A DNA stretch of 61,161 nt from GAS188 sp044445965 (lineage in GTDB: Bacteria; Pseudomonadota; Alphaproteobacteria; Rhizobiales; Beijerinckiaceae), in contig JBIOEJ010000018.1 in assembly GCA_044445965.1 (NCBI GenBank), forward strand, positions 1 to 61,161. The letters are read 5' to 3'. Every line of letters starts with the position of its first letter. The stretch's first letter is position 1. The translations under genes and the position numbers were made by a program. The notes under the pieces were generated by a model, which did no database searches, was not told the DNA's origin, and saw only the letters and a program-made list of their open reading frames with translations. Of the stretch, positions 23,963 through 33,129 are shown piece by piece.

Positions 23963-25150
23963 TCAACTCAAGACCTTTACATAGTTCTCAGTGATCAAGC
24001 CATTGGTCAACTGCCGGAAGACGACCCAGCCAAGAGCGCCAATACAAAGAAAGACGGCGCCCACATCGAACGCGACTCGAGGACTACCGGCCATTTTCGC
24101 GAGCTCACCGACGAGCCAAGGGCAGGACACTTGCAGGAAGTAATAGACGGTGAAGAATATTCCCGTACCCACGGAACGAGTTTGCGGCGCGAGGACTTGT
24201 GCAGGCAGGCTCATGATCGGCCCACACGGGAGTCCGCCGACAATTCCCAAGAGAATGAAGGCCGGCATCACGCCATCCACGCGCGATGACAGCACGAGCG
24301 CGCCGGCGAAACCGATGAGACCGCCGACCAATATCGTCGAACCACGGCCCGTTCGATCGGCGAGGAACCCGCCGCCAGGCAGAGAGAGCGCAACGAGCCA
24401 AAGCACCACGCTCGTGGCTGAACCGGCTGCGGCAATGGTCCAGCCGCGCTCCGTCAGCATCAGGGGGCCAAACCCGATGACCGCTACCAGGCTGGCATTC
24501 CAGAGTCCGTAAATCAGGCCGGCTGCGAGCACGGCCCACAAGGCGCGCCGATCAGGCCAGATCGATTGCCCCGAAGCAACCGATCCTGAGTGCGGGGGTG
24601 TCCGATACAGATAGGCCAGAGCAAAAAGGGCAAAAATCAGATAAGCGCCGACCGCGCACGATGCCGATATTCGGCCACCCGCGCCGGCGATGAACGGTAA
24701 CGCGACAAGTGCCAGAGCAATACCGAATATCGCTGAATTGCCGAATATCGCCATCGCGGTCGCTATTTCTTTGCCGGCGAACCAATCGGCCACCATCTTG
24801 GTCATCACGACGTTCAGGAGGATGCCGCCGCTGCCGGCCAAGAACCTGCCGGCGATTTGCATGGACCAGGCGGGCGCAAGCGCCATCATCAACTCGCCGG
24901 AAATCATGAGCGCCAGGCCGATGAGCACGACGCGCTTATCGCCCAGTCGCGCACCGATCGCACCGCCGGGGAAGGCCAGAACAGTACCGGGGGCATGGTA
25001 TAGACCGATCAACAGTCCGATATCGGCGATATTGAGCGAGAAGTCTGCCATGAACAGCGGCGAGAGTGCGGCAACCGCTTCGTATTGAATACCCATCCCC
25101 GTTCGAACGGCAAACAGCAGGGCGAGAATGCTCCAGCGATTCGAAAGCAT
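23963..25150 (-). CDS. MFS transporter
   Basis: A 395-residue, 12-span transporter. The loop between spans 2 and 3 reads PGGAIGARLGDKRVVLIG, the usual MFS motif A region, and it recurs in the second half as PGGGFLADRTGRGSTILVGG. The arrangement resembles cyanate/nitrate-type and sugar-phosphate-type MFS branches, but no substrate motif allows a choice. It stands alone on the minus strand, 38 bases downstream of the lysE-like gene's stop, so the two may share a transcript. Confidence 0.88.
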   Translation of the reverse strand: MLSNRWSILALLFAVRTGMGIQYEAVAALSPLFMADFSLNIADIGLLIGLYHAPGTVLAFPGGAIGARLGDKRVVLIGLALMISGELMMALAPAWSMQIAGRFLAGSGGILLNVVMTKMVADWFAGKEIATAMAIFGNSAIFGIALALVALPFIAGAGGRISASCAVGAYLIFALFALAYLYRTPPHSGSVASGQSIWPDRRALWAVLAAGLIYGLWNASLVAVIGFGPLMLTERGWTIAAAGSATSVVLWLVALSLPGGGFLADRTGRGSTILVGGLIGFAGALVLSSRVDGVMPAFILLGIVGGLPCGPIMSLPAQVLAPQTRSVGTGIFFTVYYFLQVSCPWLVGELAKMAGSPRVAFDVGAVFLCIGALGWVVFRQLTNGLITENYVKVLS

Positions 25151-25188
25151 GGCTTAGTCCTCAGCGACCGAAGCGGGGCACGCGAAGC

Positions 25189-25788
25189 TCAACCCGGCCA
25201 GAACACTGATATGAGGGATAGCACCAGCAAGCCGGCCATCGACCGGTTGAAGGCGCTGCGTGCGCGCGGACTGCCGAGGAAGCGCGCGATCGCCCTGCCG
25301 AACCCGGCCCAGATCACCACCGACGCAAGGCACGCCCCCGCGAGCACGCTCGCAATCACCGAGGTTTGCGACAACACCTCTCCTCCGACGGTCGTGTAAG
25401 CCGCCAGCGCGCCCACCGCGGTCACCCAGCCCTTAGGGTTGACCCACGTGAAGAGCACCGCTTCGATAAAGTTGATCGGCTTTGCTCGCGTCGAGTCGCT
25501 GCTGGCGGCGTCGGCTCGTGCGATTCGCCAGGCGAGATAAAGCAGATAGCCGGCGCCGGCATATTTCAGCAACGTATGCAGGCGCGGTTCGGCATGAAAC
25601 AAGGCGGCCAGGCCGAACCCTACCGCCATGACCATGAAGCCGAAGCCGAGCGTAATGCCCAGCATGCTCGGGATCGTGCGGCGGAAGCCGAAATTGGCGG
25701 CCGACGCCGTGACCATGACGACGCTCGGCCCCGGCGTCAGACACATGGCCGCGGCGAACAGGACCAATGGTCCCAGCAACTCGTGCAT
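25189..25788 (-). CDS. LysE/RhtB-family amino acid exporter
   Basis: A 199-residue, six-span exporter. The N-terminal MCLTPGPSVVMVTASAANFG is the hallmark of LysE/RhtB translocators, and FTWVNPKGWVTAVGALAAY marks the middle of the protein. The family exports amino acids such as lysine, threonine or homoserine. The ATG at 25788 has AAGGAGG 5 bases upstream. It is transcribed divergently from the XRE regulator with 109 bases between starts, which suggests control by that regulator. Confidence 0.9.
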   Translation of the reverse strand: MHELLGPLVLFAAAMCLTPGPSVVMVTASAANFGFRRTIPSMLGITLGFGFMVMAVGFGLAALFHAEPRLHTLLKYAGAGYLLYLAWRIARADAASSDSTRAKPINFIEAVLFTWVNPKGWVTAVGALAAYTTVGGEVLSQTSVIASVLAGACLASVVIWAGFGRAIARFLGSPRARSAFNRSMAGLLVLSLISVFWPG

Positions 25789-25897
25789 AAAGCCTCCTTC
25801 ACGATATGCCCGAGCACGCGAACCCCGCCTGCCGGCCAAGCCTGATCGTGGCATGATGCCCGCCGCTGGTCTTGCCGCAACTACCTCGGAGGTACTC

Positions 25898-26719
25898 ATG
25901 ACGAGCCATAACGGGACGACATTCGCCGCGAGGCTGCGGTGGTGGCGCGAGCATCGCGGGTTCTCGCAACTCGCACTGGCAGGGCGAACCGATATTTCCC
26001 AGCGTCACTTGAGCTTTCTCGAGCTTGGGCGCGCCTCTCCAAGCCGCCGGATGGTCGACCGACTGGCCACGGCGCTCGACATTCCGCTCAGACAGCACAA
26101 TGCCTTGCTGCTGACGGCAGGCTTCGCCCCCGAGTGGCGCCAGCGCGATCTTGCGGCACCGGATCTGGCCGAAGTGGCGAGCGCGCTCGACTACATGCTG
26201 GCGCGACAGGAGCCGTACCCGGCCGTCGTGGTCGATCGCCACTGGAACCTGCTCAAGAGCAATGCGGGTGCCGTTCGCCTGGTCGAGTTCCTGGTCGGAC
26301 CCATCGCGCCGGGGACACCCATCAACTTGGCCGATGCGTTGGTCGCACCGAATGTGCTGCGGCCGCATCTGGTCAATTGGGCAGAGGTCGTGCGCCATTT
26401 CATCCGCAGCGTCGAGGCCGATGCCGCGGCGGATGGCTTGATCGAGACGACGGCCCTGCTCGAAAGGCTCATGGGCTACAAGGGCGTTCGGAAGGCGCTG
26501 AGCCTCGGCTCGAACAATGCCGACACCGGCCCGGTGCTCGCGATGCATTTCCGCAAGCAAGACGCGTCATTGCGCTTGTTCACCACCATCGCCACCCTGG
26601 GCACGCCGCAGGACGTTACATTGCAGGAGCTGCGCATCGAATGCTTCTTTCCGATGGATGATGCGACGGCGAAGCTTCTGCGAAGCTGGGCCAAGGCGCC
26701 GCGGCCGTTCGTACCTTGA
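25898..26719 (+). CDS. XRE-family regulator with MmyB-like ligand-binding domain
   Basis: A 273-residue regulator. The N-terminal HTH (FAARLRWWREHRGFSQLALA, then TDISQRHLSFLELGRASPSR) is followed by an MmyB-like PAS-type domain (about 90-260; VVVDRHWNLLKSNAGAVRLV, FRKQDASLRLFTTIATLGTP). The MmyB domain in related proteins binds a fatty-acid-like ligand. The ATG at 25898 has GGAGG 6 bases upstream. It is divergent from the LysE-type exporter and probably regulates it and itself. Confidence 0.88.
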   Translation: MTSHNGTTFAARLRWWREHRGFSQLALAGRTDISQRHLSFLELGRASPSRRMVDRLATALDIPLRQHNALLLTAGFAPEWRQRDLAAPDLAEVASALDYMLARQEPYPAVVVDRHWNLLKSNAGAVRLVEFLVGPIAPGTPINLADALVAPNVLRPHLVNWAEVVRHFIRSVEADAAADGLIETTALLERLMGYKGVRKALSLGSNNADTGPVLAMHFRKQDASLRLFTTIATLGTPQDVTLQELRIECFFPMDDATAKLLRSWAKAPRPFVP

Positions 26720-26885
26720 CGCGAAATCGGCGGTCCGCCTTCGGGGAGCGATGCTCGTATCGCGCGGCCGCGAAAAGATTAACCATAGTAACGGCTTGGC
26801 GGTCCTCTCGCGCGTTGCGAGTGGTATTCTGTCACATGCCCAGCCCCATATGGAGGCTCCGATACCGATCGCGCGGAGTACGATC

Positions 26886-27200
26886 ATGAGCGCAGCATTG
26901 AGGAAGACGATCGCGGCGGGCCTCGCAGCCTTGGTGCTTGCAGGCCCCCTCGCCCTTTCGAGCGCGCCGGCATCTGCGGGGTGGCGCCACTACCGCTATT
27001 ACGACGACGGCTATCCGCCTTGGCCGGGCTATGCATGGCGTCCCGCCGATACCTACGCCTATGGCGCGCCGTCATTGCCGGAGGGGATCTTCGGCGGCCT
27101 CAGGCCCATGGCGGTCGCGGGCCCCTATTGCTACGGCACCTGCCCCGGCAACGAGACCTATTCCTACCGCCCCTATCATGGCGGCCTCTGGGGCTGGTAA
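26886..27200 (+). CDS. Small secreted Tyr/Pro/Gly-rich protein
   Basis: A 104-residue protein with a clear Sec signal (TIAAGLAALVLAGPLALSSA, cut near ASAGW). The mature part of about 72 residues is rich in aromatic residues, proline and glycine (WRHYRYYDDGYPPWPGYAWR) and has one close cysteine pair (PYCYGTCPGN) that may form a disulfide. Similar short secreted proteins of Hyphomicrobiales have no known function. The predicted mature protein has no transmembrane segment. Confidence 0.7.
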   Translation: MSAALRKTIAAGLAALVLAGPLALSSAPASAGWRHYRYYDDGYPPWPGYAWRPADTYAYGAPSLPEGIFGGLRPMAVAGPYCYGTCPGNETYSYRPYHGGLWGW

Positions 27201-27233
27201 CGCGTCGTTTCCAATCGCGGCTGCGGCTGGCCG

Positions 27234-28250
27234 TCAGACCGCTCCTGCCCTTCGCTGATTGTCATAAGGGTAAGGCAGGGGCTTGTCGCTCGCTTGGTCG
27301 AGCCGCTTCACATGCTCTTCGCTCAGCCTCCAGCCGACCGCCCCCAGATTCTCCTCGAGCTGCGCCATATTGCGGGCGCCAATGATGGGCGCGGTGACGC
27401 CCGCTCGGCACAGCAGCCAATTCAGCGCGACCTGCGCCGGGGCCTTGCCGATCTCCTTCCCCACCCCCACGAGAGCGTCGACGACCGTCCAGGTGTGCTC
27501 GTTGCCATATTTGGCGAAGGTCTCGGCCCAGCCGCGTTCGACGGCGATCTCGACGCGCGTGCCGGCGACCGGAGCATTCAAACCGCGGTGATATTTTCCC
27601 GAGAGCCAGCCGCCGCGCAGCGGGCTCCAGGGGATGAGGCCGAGCCCTTCATTCAGGCAGACCGGGAGGAGCTCCCATTCGAGCTCCCGATCCAGCAGAT
27701 TGTAAAGCGCCTGGAGGCAAATATAGGCCTGCAGACCGTGAGCCCGCGCGAGGTCGACCGATTTCTGGAGCTGCCAGCCGCTATAGTTGCTGGCGCCGAC
27801 ATAGCGGACCTTTCCGGCCCTGACGAGGAGATCGAGCGCGCCGAGCGTTTCCTCGAGGGGCGTCGCCCCATCCCACATATGCACCTGGTAGAGATCGATG
27901 TAGTCGAGCTTCAGCCGCCCGAGGCTCGCTTCGACCGCGGCCGCGATGTGCTTGCGCCCGAGGCCGAGGCGGTTCGGCCGACGCTTCATCGGGTCGTCCG
28001 TGCCCCAACGCAGTTTCGTCGCGATGACGAAATCCTCCCGGTCCTTGCCCTTCAGCCAGCGGCCGAGAATCGCCTCCGAGGCGCCGCGGCTGTAGACATC
28101 CGCGGTGTCGATGAAATTGCCGCCGGCCGCGACGAAGCGGTCGAGCATCGCAAGGCTCTGCGCCTCGTCGGTCTCGCGGCCGAAGGTCATGGCGCCGAGG
28201 CAAAGCTCCGAGACCTGGAGGCCTGTCCGGCCGAGATTGCGATAATCCAT
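27234..28250 (-). CDS. Aldo/keto reductase
   Basis: A 338-residue NADPH-dependent oxidoreductase of the (beta/alpha)8 aldo/keto reductase family. The catalytic tetrad is visible: D48 and Y53 in FIDTADVYSRG, K79 in VIATKLRWG and H124 in LYQVHMWDG. The nucleotide-binding end reads APIIGARNMAQLEENLGAV. The substrate is unknown. The ATG at 28250 (MDYRNLGRTGLQVS) matches the usual family start and has GGTGA 5 bases before it; an upstream ATG at 28262 lacks one. It shares its orientation with the rutR-like gene 90 bases upstream. Confidence 0.92.
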   Translation of the reverse strand: MDYRNLGRTGLQVSELCLGAMTFGRETDEAQSLAMLDRFVAAGGNFIDTADVYSRGASEAILGRWLKGKDREDFVIATKLRWGTDDPMKRRPNRLGLGRKHIAAAVEASLGRLKLDYIDLYQVHMWDGATPLEETLGALDLLVRAGKVRYVGASNYSGWQLQKSVDLARAHGLQAYICLQALYNLLDRELEWELLPVCLNEGLGLIPWSPLRGGWLSGKYHRGLNAPVAGTRVEIAVERGWAETFAKYGNEHTWTVVDALVGVGKEIGKAPAQVALNWLLCRAGVTAPIIGARNMAQLEENLGAVGWRLSEEHVKRLDQASDKPLPYPYDNQRRAGAV

Positions 28251-28340
28251 GTCGATCACCATTGCGCCGCCGGCGGCGCTGCTCGAGGACGCTGAAAAGG
28301 CCGGGACAATAGCGCACCCGCCGAGCTTGTCGGCGGCCTA

Positions 28341-28979
28341 TCACGACAGCACGCCGCGCAAGATCAGCGAGATGACCTCACCCTTGGCGCGCTCGAACTG
28401 AGCATCCGACAGCGGCTTGCCGCCGTTGAGCACGACGATCTGGTGGGTGAAATCGGCATAATGCTGCGTCGCCGCCCAGATCATGAAGAGCAGGATGCGC
28501 GGCTCGATCGGGCGCAGCTTGCCTTGCGCGATCCAGCGCTTGAAGATGGTCTCGCGGTTCGCGACCCAATCCCTGAGCGTCGTCTCGAGGAAATCCTCGA
28601 TGACCGGCGCTCCGCGCATGATCTCGCTCGCCCAGATCTTGGAGCCGAGCGGCTCCGCTCGGGCAAGGTCCATCTTCGCCGCGATGTAGCGGCCGAGCGC
28701 GGTCGCGGGATCGTCGCTCTCGTCGAGCGCGGAAGCGGCGCCGACCCACATGGTCAGCACCCGCTCGGTCACGCGCCGGTAGAGCTGAGCCTTGGTCGCG
28801 AAGTAATAATGCAGATTGGCCTTGGGAATGCCGGCGCGCGCCGCGATCGCGCCGGTCGTCGCGCCCTTGAAGCCGAGCTCGGCGAAGACATGCTCGGCCG
28901 CGGCAAGGATCGCCCTTTCGTTTTCCTCGCGAATGGATGGGCGCGGCTCGGCGGCCGCGGCCCGACCGGCGGGACGCAT
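28341..28979 (-). CDS. rutR: RutR-like TetR-family pyrimidine regulator
   Basis: A 212-residue TetR-family repressor, exactly the length of E. coli RutR. The HTH (about 47-66, ATTGAIAARAGIPKANLHYY) and the C-terminal FMIWAATQHYADF (a RutR-specific stretch) support the assignment. RutR binds uracil or thymine and then releases DNA. The ATG at 28979 is chosen for length; longer starts at 29039 and 29072 exist. It is divergent from preT, and a near-perfect RutR operator lies between them, so it probably controls the catabolic genes and itself. Confidence 0.85.
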   Translation of the reverse strand: MRPAGRAAAAEPRPSIREENERAILAAAEHVFAELGFKGATTGAIAARAGIPKANLHYYFATKAQLYRRVTERVLTMWVGAASALDESDDPATALGRYIAAKMDLARAEPLGSKIWASEIMRGAPVIEDFLETTLRDWVANRETIFKRWIAQGKLRPIEPRILLFMIWAATQHYADFTHQIVVLNGGKPLSDAQFERAKGEVISLILRGVLS

Positions 28980-29183
28980 GGCGGCCTTTGGCACGGTTCC
29001 TGCCCTTAAGGAGGGGCGTCGATCTGGCGATGCGGGCATTCCGGAATTCTGTCTCGTTCGTCGCAAGGGCATGTCGGGCCCGAGCTATAGCCGATCTCGG
29101 GTTTTCTCGCTTATCGTCGCGAAGCTCCATATCGGCTTTGCGAGAAGGGTCTCCCTTGACAAGCCGATGGTCATATGCAGATT

Positions 29184-29199
29184 TTGACCAAATGGTCAG
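29184..29199. promoter_or_regulatory. RutR operator
   Basis: TTGACCAAATGGTCAG matches the published E. coli RutR consensus TTGACCA-NN-TGGTCAA at every defined base except the last. It lies 27 bases before the preT start and 204 bases before the rutR-like start, the expected place for repression of the catabolic operon. Uracil would relieve repression. Confidence 0.85.
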
Positions 29200-29226
29200 G
29201 ATGTTGATCCGGCAAGAGGTGTGGCG

Positions 29227-30582
29227 ATGGACCACGGGGACGGCATCAGGGCGGGACGGCTTCCTGCGGAGGCCTACGCGCAGAATTTCGCGGATCTGCA
29301 CCCTCCCCTCAGCGCCCACGAAGCCTTTGTCGAGGCGGAGCGGTGCTATTTCTGCTACGAGGCGCCTTGCCAGACGGCCTGTCCCACCGGCATCGACATC
29401 CCGATGTTCATCCGCCAGATCGCGGCGGGCAATGATCTCGGCGCGGCCGAGACCATCTTCTCCGCCAATGTGCTCGGCGGCATGTGCGCCCGCGTCTGCC
29501 CGACGGAGACGCTGTGCGAGGAAGCTTGCGTGCGCGAGGCGGCCGAAGGCAAGCCGGTCAAGATCGGCCTGCTGCAGCGCCATGCGACGGACGCTCTCAT
29601 GCAGTCTCGAAAAATGCCGTTCAGCCGCGCGGCGCCGACCGGCAAAAGGATCGCCGTGGTCGGCGCGGGACCGGCGGGCCTGGCTTGCGCCCATAAGCTC
29701 GCCGAGCTCGGCCATGCGGTGACGCTGTTCGAGGCCAAGGACCAGCTGGGCGGCCTCAACGAATACGGCATCGCCGCCTATAAGACCGTCGACGATTTCG
29801 CGCAGAAGGAGGTCGCCTTCGTGCTGTCGATCGGCGGCATCGAGGTCAAGACCGGCCAGGCGCTCGGCGCCAATCTCGACCTCCCCAAGCTGCGCCAGGA
29901 CTATGACGGCGTCTTCCTCGGCATCGGGCTCGCCGGCGTGAACAAACTGCGGCTCGCAGGAGAGGGAGCGCTCTCGGGCGTGCGCGATGCCGTGGACTTC
30001 ATCGCCGAACTGCGGCAGGCCGATGACCTGTCGAAGTTCGAGGTCGGGCGAAAGGTCGTGGTGATCGGCGGCGGCATGACGGCGATCGATGCGGCGGTGC
30101 AGTCGAAGCGCCTCGGGGCGGAGGAAGTGACCATCGTCTATCGGCGCGGCGAAGCGGAGATGAAGGCCTCTGGCTTCGAGCGCGAGCTCGCGCGCACCGA
30201 CGGCGTGCTGATCCGGCATTTCGCGGCGCCCAAGGCGCTCGACGGCGCGACCGGCCGCGTCACCGGCATCGTGTTCGAGCGCATGCAATCGAAGGGTGGC
30301 CGTTTGGCCCCGACAGGCGAGACCTTCCGGCTGGCGGCCGATATGGTGCTGACCGCGATCGGCCAGGTTCTGGTCGCCGACGCCTTCGGCGGCGCGCATA
30401 GCCTCACTCTCGAGGGCGGGCGTATCGTGGTCGATGGCGAGCGGAAGAGCTCCGTGCCCGGCATCTGGGCCGGCGGCGACTGCGTCGCCGGCGGGCAGGA
30501 TCTGACCGTTTCGGCCGTGGAGGACGGCAAGCAGGCCGCGCTCTCGATCGACCGGACGCTCGCCGCCGCCAAGGCCGCCTGA
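29227..30582 (+). CDS. preT: NAD-dependent dihydropyrimidine dehydrogenase, PreT subunit
   Basis: A 451-residue subunit that, with PreA, reduces uracil or thymine to the dihydro form, the first step of reductive pyrimidine breakdown. The N-terminal iron-sulfur domain has two cysteine sets (CYFCYEAPCQTACPTG and CARVCPTETLCEEAC). An FAD site (VVGAGPAGLACAHKLAEL) and an NAD site (VVVIGGGMTAIDAAVQSK) follow, with a C-terminal GIWAGGDCVAGGQDLTVSAV. The ATG at 29227 follows AGAGG at 7 bases; a GTG at 29221 is too close to it. PreA follows after 29 bases. Confidence 0.93.
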   Translation: MDHGDGIRAGRLPAEAYAQNFADLHPPLSAHEAFVEAERCYFCYEAPCQTACPTGIDIPMFIRQIAAGNDLGAAETIFSANVLGGMCARVCPTETLCEEACVREAAEGKPVKIGLLQRHATDALMQSRKMPFSRAAPTGKRIAVVGAGPAGLACAHKLAELGHAVTLFEAKDQLGGLNEYGIAAYKTVDDFAQKEVAFVLSIGGIEVKTGQALGANLDLPKLRQDYDGVFLGIGLAGVNKLRLAGEGALSGVRDAVDFIAELRQADDLSKFEVGRKVVVIGGGMTAIDAAVQSKRLGAEEVTIVYRRGEAEMKASGFERELARTDGVLIRHFAAPKALDGATGRVTGIVFERMQSKGGRLAPTGETFRLAADMVLTAIGQVLVADAFGGAHSLTLEGGRIVVDGERKSSVPGIWAGGDCVAGGQDLTVSAVEDGKQAALSIDRTLAAAKAA

Positions 30583-30611
30583 CAAGAGCTTGCGCGCAAA
30601 GGAGAAGCGCC

Positions 30612-31922
30612 ATGGCCGATTTGCGCAACGTCTTCGCCGGCATCAAATCGCCGAACCCCTTCTGGCTGGCCTCCGCACCCCCGACCGACAAGGCCTATAA
30701 TGTGGTGCGCGCCTTCAAGGCCGGTTGGGGCGGCGTCGTCTGGAAGACGCTCGGCGAGGAAGGCCCGCCCATCGTCAATGTCAGCGGCCCCCGCTACGGG
30801 GCGATCCATGGCCCTGACCGGCGCCTCATCGGCCTCAACAATATCGAGCTGATCACCGACCGCCCGCTAGACGTCAATCTGCGCGAGATCAAACAGGTCA
30901 AGCGCGACTGGCCCGACCGCGCCGTCCTCGTCTCGCTCATGGTGCCTTGCGAGGAGAACGCCTGGAAGGCGATCCTCAAGCCAGTCGAGGAGACCGGCTG
31001 CGACGGCATCGAGCTGAATTTCGGCTGCCCGCACGGCATGTCCGAGCGCGGCATGGGCGCGGCTGTCGGCCAAGTGCCGCAATATATCGAGATGGTGACG
31101 CGCTGGTGCAAGCAGAACACCCGCATGCCGGTGATCGTGAAGCTCACGCCCAACATCACCGATATCCGCTATCCGGCGCGCGCAGCCAAGCGCGGCGGCG
31201 CGGACGCCGTATCCTTGATCAACACCATCACCTCGATCATGCAGGTCGATCTCGACCGCATGACGCCAGGCCCCCATGTCGACGGCAAGGGCACCCATGG
31301 CGGCTTTTGCGGGCCGGCGGTGAAGCCGATCGCGCTCAACATGGTGGCGCAGATCGCGCGCGACGCCGAGACGCGCAACCTGCCCATCTCGGCGATCGGC
31401 GGCATCACCACCTGGCGGGACGCGGCGGAATTCATCGCGCTCGGCGCCGGGACGGCGCAAATATGCACCGCCGCGATGACCTATGGCTTCCGCATCGTGA
31501 CCGAGATGATCTCCGGCCTCTCCAACTGGATGGAGGAGAAGGGCTACAAGACGATCGGCGATTTCCAGGGCAGGGCCACGCCCAATTTCACCGAGTGGGA
31601 GCATCTCAACCTCAACTACGTGGTCAAGGCCGTCATCGACCAGGATCTGTGCATCAAATGCGGACGCTGCTACGCGGCCTGCGAGGATACTTCGCATCAG
31701 GCGATCGCGAGCACCGTCAACGGGGTGCGCAAATTCGTGGTCAAGGACGAGGAATGCGTCGGCTGCAATCTCTGCGTCGTCGTCTGCCCGGTGGAGAGCT
31801 GCATCACCCTCGAGCATCGCACCGTGGGCACCGATCCGCGCACCGGCCTCCCCTATCAGCGCCCGGCGGCGGACTGGACGACGCATCCCAACAACCCGAT
31901 GGCGATAAAGGCCGCCGAATAA
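30612..31922 (+). CDS. preA: NAD-dependent dihydropyrimidine dehydrogenase, PreA subunit
   Basis: The 436-residue catalytic subunit. A dihydroorotate-dehydrogenase-like TIM barrel with FMN (SPNPFWLASAPPTDKAYNVV near 15; GIELNFGCPHGMSERGMGAA near 137-156) is followed by a ferredoxin-like tail with two 4Fe-4S clusters (CIKCGRCYAACEDTSHQAI; CVGCNLCVVVCPVESC). It reduces the pyrimidine ring using electrons relayed from PreT. The start has AGGAG 7 bases upstream. It is part of the RutR-controlled operon. Confidence 0.95.
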   Translation: MADLRNVFAGIKSPNPFWLASAPPTDKAYNVVRAFKAGWGGVVWKTLGEEGPPIVNVSGPRYGAIHGPDRRLIGLNNIELITDRPLDVNLREIKQVKRDWPDRAVLVSLMVPCEENAWKAILKPVEETGCDGIELNFGCPHGMSERGMGAAVGQVPQYIEMVTRWCKQNTRMPVIVKLTPNITDIRYPARAAKRGGADAVSLINTITSIMQVDLDRMTPGPHVDGKGTHGGFCGPAVKPIALNMVAQIARDAETRNLPISAIGGITTWRDAAEFIALGAGTAQICTAAMTYGFRIVTEMISGLSNWMEEKGYKTIGDFQGRATPNFTEWEHLNLNYVVKAVIDQDLCIKCGRCYAACEDTSHQAIASTVNGVRKFVVKDEECVGCNLCVVVCPVESCITLEHRTVGTDPRTGLPYQRPAADWTTHPNNPMAIKAAE

Positions 31923-31932
31923 CTTGAAGCGC

Positions 31933-33069
31933 ATGTCCGCCAAGGGCATCACCCGGCGCGCCGCGGTCGGGGCGGTGGCGTGGCCGCTCCTCCATCGGCA
32001 TGCGCAGGCTCAGGCGCAGCCCGAGGCTACGCCGCCCGAGCGAGCCGCGATGGCGGCAGCGGCCCATGGCTTCATGCAGAAATACGACGCGCCAGGCCTC
32101 GGCGTCGCCATCGCCCGGCAAGGCCGCCTGGTCTATGACGAATCATTCGGCTTCGCGGAGCGCGAAACCCATGAGGCCTTGCGGCCGGCGCACAGGTTCC
32201 GCATCGCCAGCGTAACGAAGCCGGTCACTTCGGTCGCCATCTGCATACTCATCCAGCAAGGGCTGCTGCGCTTTCAGGACAAGGTGTTCGGCCCAAACGG
32301 CGCGCTCGGGACAGATTTCGGCGCGCCGCCTTACGAGCCCCACGTCGCAGACATCACCATCGAGCATCTCCTGACCCATACTTGCGGCGGCTGGACCAAT
32401 GACGGCAACGACCCGATGTTCCAGCGGCCCGAGCTCGAGCATGCCGAGCTGATCGCCTGGGCCATTCGCACGCATCCGCTGCAAAACCCTCCGGGCAAAG
32501 CCTATGCCTATTCGAATTTCGGCTACTGCGTTCTCGGACGCGTCATCGAGAAGATCGGGCGAAGACCCTACGCGGAGTTCGTGCGCGAGGTCGTCCTGCG
32601 GCGCTGCGGCATCGCCGATATGGAGATCGCCGGCAACACGCTCGCCGAGCGCAAGCCGCTCGAGACCCGCTATTACGGGCAAGGCGGCGAGAACCCCTAC
32701 GACATGAATGTCGCGCGCATGGATTCGCATGGCGGCTGGATCGCGCGGCCCGCCGATCTCGTGGCCTTCGCGACCCATGTGGACGGCTTCTCGACCACGC
32801 CGAGCCTACTCAATCCCGACACGATCCGCATGATGACGACCGCCTCGGCGGTCAATCGCAACTACGCCAAGGGGTGGGCCGTCAACCAGGCGGGCAATTG
32901 GTGGCATAACGGTTCCTTGCCCGGCACGACGACCATCATGGTGCGCACGCACAGCCAGTTCTGCTGGGCGGCCTTGACCAATACGCGCGCCGCGAAGGGC
33001 GATATCGGGGGCGATCTCGACCAGTTGGTCTGGGCGATGGTGGGCAAGGTCGCCGGGTGGAATGCGTGA
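31933..33069 (+). CDS. Serine hydrolase of the class C beta-lactamase family
   Basis: A 378-residue serine hydrolase (EstB/penicillin-binding-like). The N-terminus (RRAAVGAVAWPLLHRHAQAQ) looks like a Tat or Sec signal, so the enzyme is probably periplasmic. Catalytic motifs are complete: the nucleophile in IASVTKPVTSVA (SVTK), the YxN motif in AYSNFGYCVLGRV, and the third motif WHNGSLPGTTT, which has HNG where KTG stands in lactamases. Such enzymes hydrolyse esters, D-amino acid amides or other amides. It follows preA after about 10 bases, so it was or is in the pyrimidine operon. The ATG at 31933 is used in place of an upstream TTG at 31924. Confidence 0.85.
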   Translation: MSAKGITRRAAVGAVAWPLLHRHAQAQAQPEATPPERAAMAAAAHGFMQKYDAPGLGVAIARQGRLVYDESFGFAERETHEALRPAHRFRIASVTKPVTSVAICILIQQGLLRFQDKVFGPNGALGTDFGAPPYEPHVADITIEHLLTHTCGGWTNDGNDPMFQRPELEHAELIAWAIRTHPLQNPPGKAYAYSNFGYCVLGRVIEKIGRRPYAEFVREVVLRRCGIADMEIAGNTLAERKPLETRYYGQGGENPYDMNVARMDSHGGWIARPADLVAFATHVDGFSTTPSLLNPDTIRMMTTASAVNRNYAKGWAVNQAGNWWHNGSLPGTTTIMVRTHSQFCWAALTNTRAAKGDIGGDLDQLVWAMVGKVAGWNA

Positions 33070-33129
33070 GGCGAGCTGAGGCGAGCCTTTGCTGTGGACA
33101 ACGCCTGAACAAAGTGTGAACATGCGACT

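Noticed and set aside
28378..30585. Open frame of over 700 codons on the minus strand
   Set aside because: It covers preT and part of rutR in shifted or antisense frames and shows no family motif; the real genes have complete cofactor and HTH motifs.
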